This document shows positions 1 to 9,122 of a stretch of DNA of 64,000 bases, in pieces. A program made the position numbers and the translations under genes. Below the pieces are notes generated by a model. It searched no databases and had not been told where the DNA came from. It saw only the letters and a list, made by a program, of their open reading frames with translations. How positions within the stretch are numbered: the stretch's first letter is position 1; each line of letters begins with the position of its first letter. The stretch spans positions 1 to 64,000 of the forward strand of contig JBOFGV010000019.1 in assembly GCA_051649305.1 (NCBI GenBank), written 5' to 3'. Origin of the DNA: JADCCX01 sp051649305 (GTDB lineage Bacteria > Pseudomonadota > Alphaproteobacteria > Rhizobiales > Beijerinckiaceae).

Positions 1-19
1 GAGGGAATGGATCGCAAAC

Positions 20-511
20 ATGACCAACCTGCGCCCCTATCTTCCCGCTGATACAGAGCTTCTCGCTATCCTCATGCAGGCCAGCATTGAGGAGCTTGCT
101 GTTGACGACTACACCGAGGACCAGCGCGATGCATGGGCAGCCTCTGCCGAAGCAGAAGCCTTTGCCAAAAAGCTTGCCGGCAACCTGACGCTGGGGGCAC
201 TCGATGAAACCGGCGAACCCGTGGGGTTTGCCGTGCTCGTGCAAAACGCCGCTGTCGCCCATGTGCACGTCCATCCGGATCTGATCGGCATGGGTATCGG
301 CCAGACGCTGTGCACTGCGCTCGAAAAACTCGCCACCGCACGCGGCAGCGAGGCGCTGCTGGCGGATGTCACCGACAATGCCAAAGGCTTCTTCCTCAAG
401 CTTGGCTTTGTGGAAAAGGCGCGCAACACCATCAACTACGGTGATCAATGGCTGGGCACCACCACCATGGAAAAACCCCTGAAAGCGCCCGCAGCGGCGA
501 CGGTGCAGTGA
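20..511 (+). CDS. GNAT family N-acetyltransferase
   Basis: A 163-residue protein with the GNAT acetyl-CoA-binding signature: beta-strand HVHVHP followed by GMGIGQTL (residues about 81-97) and a late GFFLKLGF segment (123-130) typical of the fold's last motif. It should transfer an acetyl group to a small molecule or a protein amine in the cytoplasm; the substrate cannot be read from the sequence. Its TGA shares one base with the ATG of cimA, so the two are probably translationally coupled. The start ATG lies 19 bases from the window edge, after a GAGGGAA-like ribosome site. Confidence 0.85.
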   Translation: MTNLRPYLPADTELLAILMQASIEELAVDDYTEDQRDAWAASAEAEAFAKKLAGNLTLGALDETGEPVGFAVLVQNAAVAHVHVHPDLIGMGIGQTLCTALEKLATARGSEALLADVTDNAKGFFLKLGFVEKARNTINYGDQWLGTTTMEKPLKAPAAATVQ

Positions 512-2136
512 TGGACAAAACGATGCCTGAACGGCTCTATCTGTTTGATACCACCCTGCGCGACGGTGCGCAGACAACGGGTGTTGATTTTTCACTCGCT
601 GACAAACTGGCGATTGCGAAAATGCTGGATCGTCTGGGTGTCGATTACATCGAAGGCGGCTACCCCGGTGCAAACCCACTGGACACCCAGTTTTTTGGCG
701 AAGACCGCGGCTATCGCGCCACCTTCACGGCCTTTGGCATGACGAAGCGCGTGGGCATTTCCGCCTCAAATGACCCCGGCGTTGCGGGCCTTCTGGCCGC
801 AAAAGCCCCCGCCATCGCCTTTGTCGCGAAGTCCTGGGATTTCCATGTGCACACAGCTTTGGGCTGCACACTGGATGAAAACCTTGAGAACCTGAGCGAA
901 AGCGTGAAAGCCGCCGCTGCTGCTGGCCGCGAAGTCATCGTCGATTGCGAACACTTTTTTGATGGCTACAAGGCGAACCCCGCCTATGCGCTGGATGTGG
1001 CGAAAACAGCTTACTCCAGCGGTGCGCGCTGGGTGGCGCTGTGTGACACCAATGGCGGCACCCTGCCCGATGAGATCGAGCAGATCGTGAGTCTCGTCTG
1101 CAAGCATGTGCCGGGCGGAAATCTCGGTATTCATGCCCATGATGACACGGGCCATGCAGTGGCCAATTCCCTCGCAGCTGTGCGCGCAGGCGTGCGGCAA
1201 ATTCAGGGAACACTGAATGGTCTGGGAGAGCGGTGCGGCAATGCCAACCTTGTAACGCTCATCCCGACACTGAAACTGAAAGCGCCCTTCGCGACCGCGT
1301 TCTCAACCAGCGTCAGTGATGCCGCATTGGCTGGCCTGACCCAGATGTCGCGCGCCTTTGATGAAATTCTCAACCGCCAGCCGCAGCGGCAGGCTCCTTA
1401 CGTAGGTGCAGCCGCTTTTGCCACCAAGGCTGGCATCCACGCCTCTGCAGTGCTGAAAGACCCGCGCACTTACGAACATGTAGAGCCGGAAACCATCGGC
1501 AACAAACGCTCGGTGCTTGTTTCAACACAGGCCGGAAAATCCAACGTCCTGTCAGAGCTTGAGCGCCTTGGCATTTCCGTTTCGCGGGATGATCCAAGGA
1601 TTGCGCGGTTGCTGGATGAGGTGAAAGAACGCGAGGCTGTTGGCTATGCCTATGAAGGAGCCGATGCCTCTTTCTATGTGCTGGCGCAGCGCGCTCTGGG
1701 CCATACGCGGGAATATTTCCGCGTTGATCGCTTCAAGGTGAATGTCGAGCGGCGCTACAACGCCAACGGTGATCTTGTCACCTTCTCGGAAGCCACGGTG
1801 AAGGTGGTGGTTGACGGCACAACCATGATTTCCGCTGCCGAGGGCGATGGCCCTGTCAACGCGCTGGATCAGGCGCTTCGCAAGGATCTCGGCAAATACC
1901 AAAGCCAGATCGAGGGCCTGGAACTCGTTGACTTCAAGGTCCGCATCTTTCAAGGCGGCACAGATGCTGTCACGCGCGTGCTGGTGGAAAGCCGGGATGA
2001 AACCGGCGAAAGCTGGACGACGGTCGGCGTATCAGCCAACATCATCGACGCCTCGTTTCAGGCACTGACAGACTCGATCCTGTATAAACTGATGCGCAGC
2101 GAAGGCGACATTCAGGCGACGGACTTTACGCCCTAA
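511..2136 (+). CDS. cimA: (R)-citramalate synthase
   Basis: A 541-residue member of the DRE-TIM metallolyase / LeuA superfamily. It condenses pyruvate and acetyl-CoA to (R)-citramalate, the threonine-independent entry to isoleucine. Visible features: DTTLRDGAQ at residues 13-21, a metal-site HAHDD near residue 208, GLGERCGN after it, and a C-terminal LeuA-type regulatory domain (about 390-541) that normally senses isoleucine. The length matches long-form CimA better than 2-isopropylmalate synthase. The ATG at 511 overlaps the GNAT stop; an in-frame upstream start at 448 would lie inside that gene. Its 3' end overlaps the convergent LOG gene by four bases. Confidence 0.9.
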   Translation: MDKTMPERLYLFDTTLRDGAQTTGVDFSLADKLAIAKMLDRLGVDYIEGGYPGANPLDTQFFGEDRGYRATFTAFGMTKRVGISASNDPGVAGLLAAKAPAIAFVAKSWDFHVHTALGCTLDENLENLSESVKAAAAAGREVIVDCEHFFDGYKANPAYALDVAKTAYSSGARWVALCDTNGGTLPDEIEQIVSLVCKHVPGGNLGIHAHDDTGHAVANSLAAVRAGVRQIQGTLNGLGERCGNANLVTLIPTLKLKAPFATAFSTSVSDAALAGLTQMSRAFDEILNRQPQRQAPYVGAAAFATKAGIHASAVLKDPRTYEHVEPETIGNKRSVLVSTQAGKSNVLSELERLGISVSRDDPRIARLLDEVKEREAVGYAYEGADASFYVLAQRALGHTREYFRVDRFKVNVERRYNANGDLVTFSEATVKVVVDGTTMISAAEGDGPVNALDQALRKDLGKYQSQIEGLELVDFKVRIFQGGTDAVTRVLVESRDETGESWTTVGVSANIIDASFQALTDSILYKLMRSEGDIQATDFTP

Positions 2137-2747
2137 TCTTTTCCAAATTGCTGAGTCCAGTCGGCAGTGCCCGACTGGCGGCCATAGCGCGCTACCCAGC
2201 TTTCTATCATCGGCACAACATCGATGATCTTCTCTGCTGTCAGCGTTTTCACCTCAAGCCCTTCGCGGATGAACCCCTCCATCCGCATATGCGCGAGAAG
2301 GTCCATCATGGGACGCCAGAAGCCTTTGATATCCGCCATGACGATGGGCTTGTTGTGACGGCCCAGCTGCGCCCAGGTCATCTGCTCCACCAGTTCCTCC
2401 AGAGTGCCAATGCCACCGGGAAGCGCCACAAAGGCATCTGCCTTCTCGAACATTTTCATCTTGCGCTCATGCATGTCGTTGACGAGGATGATCTCGTCTG
2501 CATCCGACAGTAGCTTTTCCTTTGTAATGAGGAAATGCGGAATGATGCCGGTGACATGGCCTCCACCAGCTTTCACACCCCGCGCCACTGTGCCCATAAG
2601 GCCGCGGTTTCCACCGCCGTAGACCAGCCGGTGACCAGCCTTGGCAATAGCTCTTCCCAATTGTTCCGCCGTGGCGACATAGGCAGGGTCCCGACCGTCG
2701 CCAGAACCGCAATAGACACAGATGGAAAGAGAAGTCGGTAAAGACAT
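2133..2747 (-). CDS. LOG family protein (Rossman-fold nucleotide-binding, TIGR00730 type)
   Basis: A 204-residue protein with both signatures of the LOG / 'lysine decarboxylase-like' family: GGGNRGLMG (44-52) and PGGIGTLEE (110-118). Family members are cytokinin riboside 5'-monophosphate phosphoribohydrolases that hydrolyse AMP-type nucleotides to a base and ribose 5-phosphate; in bacteria the physiological substrate is often unclear. The start MSLPTS at 2747 was chosen because the family begins just before the ICVYCGS strand; the open frame runs 65 codons further upstream with no family similarity and would cross into the ABC gene's promoter. Divergent from the ABC exporter, with about 100 bases between them. 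Confidence 0.85.
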   Translation of the reverse strand: MSLPTSLSICVYCGSGDGRDPAYVATAEQLGRAIAKAGHRLVYGGGNRGLMGTVARGVKAGGGHVTGIIPHFLITKEKLLSDADEIILVNDMHERKMKMFEKADAFVALPGGIGTLEELVEQMTWAQLGRHNKPIVMADIKGFWRPMMDLLAHMRMEGFIREGLEVKTLTAEKIIDVVPMIESWVARYGRQSGTADWTQQFGKD

Positions 2748-2847
2748 GGGCAGATTCGCATTTCTGGGTTGATAGGCAATTCTAGTGCTTTCAGAATCGC
2801 TGCTGCAACCTATATCAAGGAAACACGCGCAGAATTGAAAGTTTCCA

Positions 2848-4785
2848 ATGTCCACCAACCAGGGTGCAGCCGGGTCCAGCTCAGGCAGTGCCACCAAACC
2901 AGCAAAATCAAAGCCGTCAGCTGATGCGAGCATGCTCGGCACGCTGGTCTCGTTGTGGCCCTACCTCTGGCCGTCGGACAGGCGTGATCTGCAGGTCCGT
3001 GTAATCATTGCCTTTGCGCTGATCATTCTCGCCAAACTCGTCACCATCACCGTCCCCTTTACATTCAAATGGGCGACAGATGCGCTTGTGGCTCTTTCGC
3101 AGGGCAGCAGCGCCAATGCTCCAAACGCCCTCCCCTGGCTGATTGGCGCGCCGATTGCAGCCACCGTGCTCTACGGCATCTTTCGCGTGCTCATGGCCCT
3201 GTTGCAGCAGTTGCGCGACGGTGTCTTCGCTGCTGTTTCCATGCATGCCGTGCGCAAACTTGCAAACCAGACCTTCCAGCATATGCACCGCCTGTCCCTG
3301 CGCTTCCATCTCGAGCGTAAAACCGGCGGCCTGACGCGCGTTCTGGAGCGTGGCCGCCACGGTATTGAAGAGTTGTCACGCATGGCGCTGCTGACGCTCA
3401 TTCCGACAATCTTCGAGTTCGCACTGGTTTGTGCTGTCTTCTTCTTTGCCTTCGACTGGCGCTATGTGGCGGTGATCACGATTATGATCATCGGCTACCT
3501 CTGGTTCACGATTGGTGCCACGAACTGGCGCATCGGCATCCGCCGACAGATGAACGACAGCGACACCGACGCCAACACCAAGGCGGTGGACAGCCTTCTG
3601 AACTTCGAGACAGTGAAGTACTTCGGAGCAGAAAACCGCGAGAACAACCGCTATGACAAATCGATGGCGGTTTATGAGAAAGCCAGCACGAAGTCCTACA
3701 CCTCGCTGGCCATGCTCAACTCCGGGCAAGCGGTCATTTTCACCATTGGCCTAACAGTCTGCATGGCGATGTCTGCCAATGATGTGATTGCAGGGCGCAA
3801 CACGGTTGGTGATTTTGTGCTGGTCAACGCCATGCTGATCCAGCTTTACCAGCCGCTCAATTTCATGGGCATGGTCTATCGCGAAATCAAACAGGCGCTC
3901 GTTGATATCGAGAAAATGTTCGACATCATCCTGACCAACGCCGAAGTGCAGGACAAGACTGGTGCGCAGCCACTTGCTGTCACATCAGGGTCGGTAAAGT
4001 TCGAGAACGTGGCCTTCCACTACATGCCTGAGCGTCCGATCCTCAAGGGCATCAGCTTTGAAGTGCCCGCGGGCAAGACTGTCGCGATTGTCGGTCCCTC
4101 GGGTGCTGGCAAATCCACCATCTCGCGCCTGCTCTTCCGCTTCTATGACATCTCGTCAGGCAGCATTTCGATTGATGGACAGGATATCCGCAACGTCACG
4201 CAGCTTTCGCTGCGCGATACCATTGGCATGGTTCCTCAGGACACGGTGCTGTTCAATGATACCATCCGCTACAACATCGCCTATGGTCGCGACGGCGCAA
4301 CAGCAGCTGAAATCGAGGAGGCTGCGCGGCTTGCCCAGATTGACAGGCTTATCGCGCAGTTGCCGGAGGGCTACGAAGCACAGGTTGGCGAGCGTGGCCT
4401 GAAGTTGTCAGGTGGCGAGAAACAGCGCGTGGCTATTGCCCGCACCATCCTGAAAGCCCCTCCTATTCTGGTGCTTGATGAAGCCACCTCGGCACTCGAC
4501 AGCCGGACTGAAATGGAAATTCAGGAAGCGCTTGACGGTGTCTCACGCAACCGCACCACCATTGTCATCGCCCATCGCTTGTCCACTGTGGTCAATGCCG
4601 ACGAAATCATCGTACTCGACAAAGGCCTGATTGCCGAGCGCGGTTCTCACCAGAGCCTGCTGGATCAGGCCGGGATCTATGCCTCGATGTGGAACCGCCA
4701 GCGTGAAGCTGATGCTGCACGCGAGACGTTGAAGCGTCATGCCGAGGCTGAAGAGCAGACACTGCGGGTAAAACTCGAAGGGTGA
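2848..4785 (+). CDS. Atm1/HMT1-type ABC exporter, fused membrane and ATPase domains
   Basis: A 645-residue half-transporter. After a polar Ser/Ala/Lys-rich N-terminus comes a six-helix type I exporter domain (about 45-345), then an ATPase with Walker A GPSGAGKST (about 415-423), signature LSGGEKQR (about 520), Walker B ILVLDEATSALD and the IAHRLST switch. The ETVKYFGAE segment in the cytoplasmic loop is characteristic of the Atm1/ABCB7 branch, whose bacterial members export glutathione-linked metals or persulfides across the inner membrane and protect from heavy metals. It stands alone as a gene and should work as a homodimer. Confidence 0.9.
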   Translation: MSTNQGAAGSSSGSATKPAKSKPSADASMLGTLVSLWPYLWPSDRRDLQVRVIIAFALIILAKLVTITVPFTFKWATDALVALSQGSSANAPNALPWLIGAPIAATVLYGIFRVLMALLQQLRDGVFAAVSMHAVRKLANQTFQHMHRLSLRFHLERKTGGLTRVLERGRHGIEELSRMALLTLIPTIFEFALVCAVFFFAFDWRYVAVITIMIIGYLWFTIGATNWRIGIRRQMNDSDTDANTKAVDSLLNFETVKYFGAENRENNRYDKSMAVYEKASTKSYTSLAMLNSGQAVIFTIGLTVCMAMSANDVIAGRNTVGDFVLVNAMLIQLYQPLNFMGMVYREIKQALVDIEKMFDIILTNAEVQDKTGAQPLAVTSGSVKFENVAFHYMPERPILKGISFEVPAGKTVAIVGPSGAGKSTISRLLFRFYDISSGSISIDGQDIRNVTQLSLRDTIGMVPQDTVLFNDTIRYNIAYGRDGATAAEIEEAARLAQIDRLIAQLPEGYEAQVGERGLKLSGGEKQRVAIARTILKAPPILVLDEATSALDSRTEMEIQEALDGVSRNRTTIVIAHRLSTVVNADEIIVLDKGLIAERGSHQSLLDQAGIYASMWNRQREADAARETLKRHAEAEEQTLRVKLEG

Positions 4786-4886
4786 TTTCGTTTCAATTGT
4801 CAGACAAATGAACAGCATCACCTTATTTGATCTGATTTCCCGATGCCTGCGACATAAGCTGTGAGTCGGTTTGATGTGAGCGGGGC

Positions 4887-6107
4887 ATGACAACGACAAC
4901 CGACCATTGGCGGCCAACCGGGGCGCTGCGCATTGCCATCCCTGTTCTTGGCCTGACACAAATGATTGGCTGGGGGACAACCTATTATCTACCGGGCGTG
5001 CTAGGCGATGCCTTTCAGCGCGACCTTGGCCTATCAGATGGTATGGTCTTTGCCGCAATCACCGTCATGCTGGTGACATCAGCATTGCTGGGATGGCCGG
5101 TTGGAAGAATAATTGACAAGCATGGCGCAGGAAAGATCATGCCCATTGGCTCATTGCTGATGGCCACCGGCCTTGTCATCCTTCATTTCGCCAGCGGCGC
5201 GGCTGTTTATTTTCTGGCATGGTTTTGCATGGGCCTTGCGATGCCGATGACCTTATCCAGCGCAGCCTTTGCTGCAATGGCGCAGATGGCAGGACAACAT
5301 GCCCGTCGCGCCATTGGTATGCTCATGCTGTTTGGCGGCATGGCTGCTACCGTTTTCTGGCCGCTGACACTATGGCTGGACACAAAGATCGGCTGGCGAT
5401 CGACTGTCCTGATTTATGCCTTCATGCATGTGCTGATCTGCCTGCCACTTCATGTCTTCTTTTTGCGCTCCGCTGTCTCCAACAGCAAAAAAGAGCAAGA
5501 ACCCAAGTCATCTCTCACCGGGACACTTCTGCCAGAGCATCGCGGGAAAGCTGCAGTGTTGCTTGTGCTGATCAGTGCGTCATCAGGCTTTGCTTCATGG
5601 GGGCTGGACCTGCATCTTATCGCGATCCTGACAGACTTTGGCTTAACAGCCACAACAGCCGTTGCCATAGCAGCACTGAAAGGCCCGGCAACAATACTGG
5701 CGCGCGCGACTGATGTGCTATCTGCTGGTCGTATGACACCGATAGTTAGTGCCATGCTGGCAGGCCTTCTGATGCCTCTCGGATTGGTCGCAGGCCTTCT
5801 GACAGCAGGCAAGTTTTATGGTGCTGTCATTTTCATCATTGTTTTCAGCTTTGGAACCGGATTGATGACCATCGCGCGTGCAACCCTGCCACTCACGCTT
5901 TTGGGTAGCATTGGTTACGCAACGACGCTCGGCAAGGTTGCGCTGCCCACGCAACTGGTTCTGGCGGCTTCACCCACCGTCTTTGGCATCATCATCGGAA
6001 GCCAGGGTGTACAAACAGCGCTCACGGTTGGCTTTGTTTCAACCCTGATAAGCCTTGTTTGCCTGTATCTTTTGATGAAGCTGCAGCGCACTTCCCTTCA
6101 GAAGTAA
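4887..6107 (+). CDS. MFS transporter
   Basis: A 406-residue polytopic inner-membrane protein with about twelve hydrophobic segments in two halves, separated by a polar cytoplasmic loop (about 193-210, rich in Lys/Glu). The GWPVGRIIDKHGAGK sequence in the loop between helices 2 and 3 is the MFS motif A (G-x3-D-x2-G-x-[KR]). The substrate is not identifiable. The start ATG follows a GAGCGGGG ribosome site. No regulator or enzyme gene next to it gives a hint of its role; it is monocistronic between the ABC exporter and the repeat protein. Confidence 0.85.
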   Translation: MTTTTDHWRPTGALRIAIPVLGLTQMIGWGTTYYLPGVLGDAFQRDLGLSDGMVFAAITVMLVTSALLGWPVGRIIDKHGAGKIMPIGSLLMATGLVILHFASGAAVYFLAWFCMGLAMPMTLSSAAFAAMAQMAGQHARRAIGMLMLFGGMAATVFWPLTLWLDTKIGWRSTVLIYAFMHVLICLPLHVFFLRSAVSNSKKEQEPKSSLTGTLLPEHRGKAAVLLVLISASSGFASWGLDLHLIAILTDFGLTATTAVAIAALKGPATILARATDVLSAGRMTPIVSAMLAGLLMPLGLVAGLLTAGKFYGAVIFIIVFSFGTGLMTIARATLPLTLLGSIGYATTLGKVALPTQLVLAASPTVFGIIIGSQGVQTALTVGFVSTLISLVCLYLLMKLQRTSLQK

Positions 6108-6333
6108 CCTCCAGAAAGCATCCGGAGCTCCGCATTATGGGCGCAATTTTGGCATGCTGAATCATGTCTTACTGCTTCAGCCAATATTCGACACAATTGG
6201 TAACCACCGGTTCAGCACAGTTCAACCAATCTGACAGCAACCCGGAATTGCATACAATTTTACTGAAATCGGAAAGCTCGTATCTACAGAAGGCTGTCAA
6301 AAGCAATCCAACGCAGAAAGTTGGGTGCAGAAA

Positions 6334-8301
6334 ATGTCTTTTATCATGTCTAAAAATCTGGTTGTGAACGGATCTTTTGAAGATCTCGATGCAGCCACAG
6401 CCATGTCCAAGGGTGACTGGTGGGCTACGCGCAGCCTTGCTGGCTGGACGCTCGAAGGGAAGCAGAGCGACAACACGAACTGGTTCGAAGTTGTAAAAAG
6501 CGGCCATCGCAATGTAGCTACCGAATACGGCAGCAAGTGGCTTGATATGGATGCAAGCCCTGGCAACGTTGCCATTGTTCAAAAAGTGGCTGGTGTTGAA
6601 GCTGACAAGAGCTACACGCTGTTTGTAACGCTTGCTTCAGGCGGCAATGGCGATGGTGTCGATATCTTCTGGGGTGGTGTGAAGCTCGCAAATATTGTGC
6701 CGTCAGGCACTGCGATGGAGACATATTCCGTCGTTGTAACAGGTTTTGATAATCCTGATCTCAACACGATTCGAATCGTCGGAACAGGCACTGCCGATGG
6801 TATCGGTGTCTCGCTGGATGATGTTTCACTCATCAGAAACCCGGACCCGATCGAGGTTGATACAAGCATCCCGTTTGTTATCAACATGATCCATGAGGCA
6901 ACTTCCAACGTTGATAACTACAATTTCGGCGCTGGTTCTGGCCGCGAGTTCTTCGTCAATTTTGATTTCGCAGTTGACCGCATCGTTATCCGAGCTGACC
7001 TTGCAACTTCGTGGGCTGACCTTCAATCGAAGGCAGCCATCTATCAGTCGCAGGGCTCCACTGTTTTCGAGTTTCATAACGGCTCCGAGAACATGGTGTT
7101 CGTCCAGACCGACATCTCCAAAATCTCAGCGTCATCGTTCATCTTTGAAGGCGCGCCATCCGTTTCTTCGAAGACTGTTGGCAGCAACCTCATCCAGAAT
7201 GGCTCGTTTGAGAACATTGGCACCTCCACCAAGAACGGCTGGGGTCTTGGCGCGCTGACGCTTGATGGCTGGTTCCTTGAAGGCACTGCAAAAGCAAACA
7301 GCAACTGGCTTGAGATGCACACCAGCGGCCAGCGCGGTGTTGCGGCTTCTGACGGCAAATACTGGCTTGATATGGATGCATCTTCTGGCAACATCGCTGT
7401 TTCACAGAACGTCAAGGGCGTTGAGGAAGGAAAGTACTACACACTTTCACTGCACGCCGCCTCGTCGAGAGCCGGAAACACGCTGGACATCTTCTGGGAT
7501 GGGCAAAAGATCGGCACCGTCACGCCTTCCGGCACCGGTATGCAGGAGTACAGCTTCGTTGTTGAGGGTCACGCTGTCAACCTGAACAAACTCACTTTTG
7601 CCGGCACTGGTACAGCAGATGGACATGGTGTCTCGGTGGACAATGTTCGCCTTCTGGCCCATGAAACCGTCGAGGCAAAGGCCGACACCTTCACATTCGG
7701 TCTTGGCTCAGGACGTATGTACGCACCTGACTTCGACCATGCCCGCGACAAGATCATCGTCAGGTCCGATCTGTTTGAAAACTACGAGGAGTTCAAAAAG
7801 AACTCTGCGGTTTATCAGGACGGTGCTTCAGCTTTCATCGAATTCAACAACGGTCGTGAAATGATTGTCTTGCTGCAATTCGATGCTGCCAACATCAGCG
7901 AAGACATGTTCATCTTCGAAGGCAAATCACGCACAACCGACGCACGCGGCAAAGCTGTCATTCAGCAGGGTACGGATGGCGAAGACACGATGATCTTTGG
8001 TGCTGGCAGCCAGACCATTGATGGAGGTGCAGGTTTTGACATCATCTCAGGCGGTGTTGGCGCTGACAAGTTCATGTTCAACGCCAAATCCGGTCACGAC
8101 TTCATCACAGACTTTGAAGTCGGTGTTGATCGGATCGTGGTTTCGCGTGACCTTGCCGAGAGCTACGAGGCGATGATGAAAACAGGCGCGATTTACCAGG
8201 ATGGCAAATCAACCCACGTCGAATTTGGCACAGGCCAGATGATCACGCTTTATAACATTGATGCCAAACTGGCTTCGGCAGACTGGTTTGTTTTTGCCTG
8301 A
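6334..8301 (+). CDS. Modular repeat protein: two carbohydrate-binding-like modules alternating with three M10/RTX-type C-terminal modules
   Basis: About 655 residues built from repeats. Module A begins with NLVVNGSFED and recurs from NLIQNGSFEN (near residue 285); both carry GWTLEG/GWFLEG, WLDMDAS and GTGTADG-x-GVS, the pattern of DUF642/galactose-binding-like beta-sandwiches. Each A is followed by module B (FGxGSGR ... FDxxxDxIxVRxDL ... IFEG). A third B near the C-terminus reads TIDGGAGFD, GVGADKF and HDFITDFEVGVDRI, matching the calcium-binding C-terminal domain of serralysin-type (M10) proteins. No N-terminal signal peptide is visible, and such C-termini are usually type I secretion signals, so export through an ABC/HlyD system encoded elsewhere is inferred. 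The start is uncertain: ATG at 6334 or 6346, or GTG at 6325. Confidence 0.7.
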   Translation: MSFIMSKNLVVNGSFEDLDAATAMSKGDWWATRSLAGWTLEGKQSDNTNWFEVVKSGHRNVATEYGSKWLDMDASPGNVAIVQKVAGVEADKSYTLFVTLASGGNGDGVDIFWGGVKLANIVPSGTAMETYSVVVTGFDNPDLNTIRIVGTGTADGIGVSLDDVSLIRNPDPIEVDTSIPFVINMIHEATSNVDNYNFGAGSGREFFVNFDFAVDRIVIRADLATSWADLQSKAAIYQSQGSTVFEFHNGSENMVFVQTDISKISASSFIFEGAPSVSSKTVGSNLIQNGSFENIGTSTKNGWGLGALTLDGWFLEGTAKANSNWLEMHTSGQRGVAASDGKYWLDMDASSGNIAVSQNVKGVEEGKYYTLSLHAASSRAGNTLDIFWDGQKIGTVTPSGTGMQEYSFVVEGHAVNLNKLTFAGTGTADGHGVSVDNVRLLAHETVEAKADTFTFGLGSGRMYAPDFDHARDKIIVRSDLFENYEEFKKNSAVYQDGASAFIEFNNGREMIVLLQFDAANISEDMFIFEGKSRTTDARGKAVIQQGTDGEDTMIFGAGSQTIDGGAGFDIISGGVGADKFMFNAKSGHDFITDFEVGVDRIVVSRDLAESYEAMMKTGAIYQDGKSTHVEFGTGQMITLYNIDAKLASADWFVFA

Positions 8302-8334
8302 TCCTGTTCAAAACTGAACATTCCAACAATAATC

Positions 8335-8365
8335 ACAGGCCGTGGCTTTCAAGCCGCGGCCTGTT
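8335..8365 (+). terminator. Strong stem-loop after the repeat protein gene
   Basis: Arms ACAGGCCGTGGCTT (8335-8348) and AAGCCGCGGCCTGT (8351-8364) pair along 14 bases with one G-U and a two-base loop. It lies 34 bases after the stop of the repeat protein and 40 bases before psd. Only a short T-run follows, so it may be a weak terminator or a processing hairpin in the psd leader. Confidence 0.5.
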
Positions 8366-8404
8366 CCGCTATCAGGCGTACTTGGTTTTGTCAGGAAAAG
8401 TCTC

Positions 8405-9109
8405 ATGTCAGTCGTTGCATCCATTCGCAAACAGCTCGTGCCTATTCACCCGGAAGGGTATCTGTTTATCGCCCTGTTTGCGCTGGGAGCCTTTCTCCTT
8501 GGCTGGCTGTGGTCCCCGCTTGGATGGTTCGGCTGGTTGCTGACCCTCTGGTGTGTGTATTTCTTCCGCGATCCGCCACGTTTGACCGCCTTGCGGGACG
8601 GTCTGGTCATCAGCCCTGCTGATGGGCGCGTAGATATGGTCGGGCATTTCGTTCCGCCTCCAGAGCTGGAACTGGGTACAAAGCCCCTGCCCCGCGTCAC
8701 AATCTTCATGTCAGTGTTTGATTGCCATGTGAACCGCGCCCCGGTTGCGGGTCGCATCAGCAAGGTTGCCTACAAGCCAGGCCTCTTCCTCAGTGCCGAC
8801 CTTGATAAAGCCAGCGAAGACAACGAGCGCAATGGTCTGGTGATTGATACAGACAAAGGCCGTTTTGGCATTGTGCAGATCGCTGGTCTGCTCGCCCGTC
8901 GCATTGTCAGCTTTGAAAATGCGCGCGAAGGTGTGGCTATCCAGTGCGGTGAACGTTTCGGCCTCATCCGCTTTGGTTCACGCGTTGACGTTTACATGCC
9001 GGAAGGCACCAAGCCACTGGTTGGTGTGGGCCAGACCTCTCTCGCAGGCGAAACTGTGCTGGCAGATCTTGGCTCGAAGGAAGCTGCAAGGACTTTCAAA
9101 TTCGGCTGA
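8405..9109 (+). CDS. psd: Phosphatidylserine decarboxylase proenzyme, short form
   Basis: A 234-residue protein of the short (PSD-A) type that makes phosphatidylethanolamine from phosphatidylserine at the inner membrane. It has a hydrophobic N-terminal anchor (about 19-54), the FRDPPR segment, the DCHVNR active-site region, and the self-cleavage motif RFGSR near residue 190, where the Gly-Ser bond is cut to form the pyruvoyl group. The ATG at 8405 matches the family's usual N-terminus; an extension to 8342 would read through the preceding stem-loop. The usual partner pssA is not adjacent here. Confidence 0.93.
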   Translation: MSVVASIRKQLVPIHPEGYLFIALFALGAFLLGWLWSPLGWFGWLLTLWCVYFFRDPPRLTALRDGLVISPADGRVDMVGHFVPPPELELGTKPLPRVTIFMSVFDCHVNRAPVAGRISKVAYKPGLFLSADLDKASEDNERNGLVIDTDKGRFGIVQIAGLLARRIVSFENAREGVAIQCGERFGLIRFGSRVDVYMPEGTKPLVGVGQTSLAGETVLADLGSKEAARTFKFG

Positions 9110-9122
9110 TTTGAAGGCTGCT

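Noticed and set aside
6123..6132. Ten-base palindrome CGGAGCTCCG after the MFS gene
   Set aside because: Short restriction-site-like palindrome with no context to support an operator or terminator.
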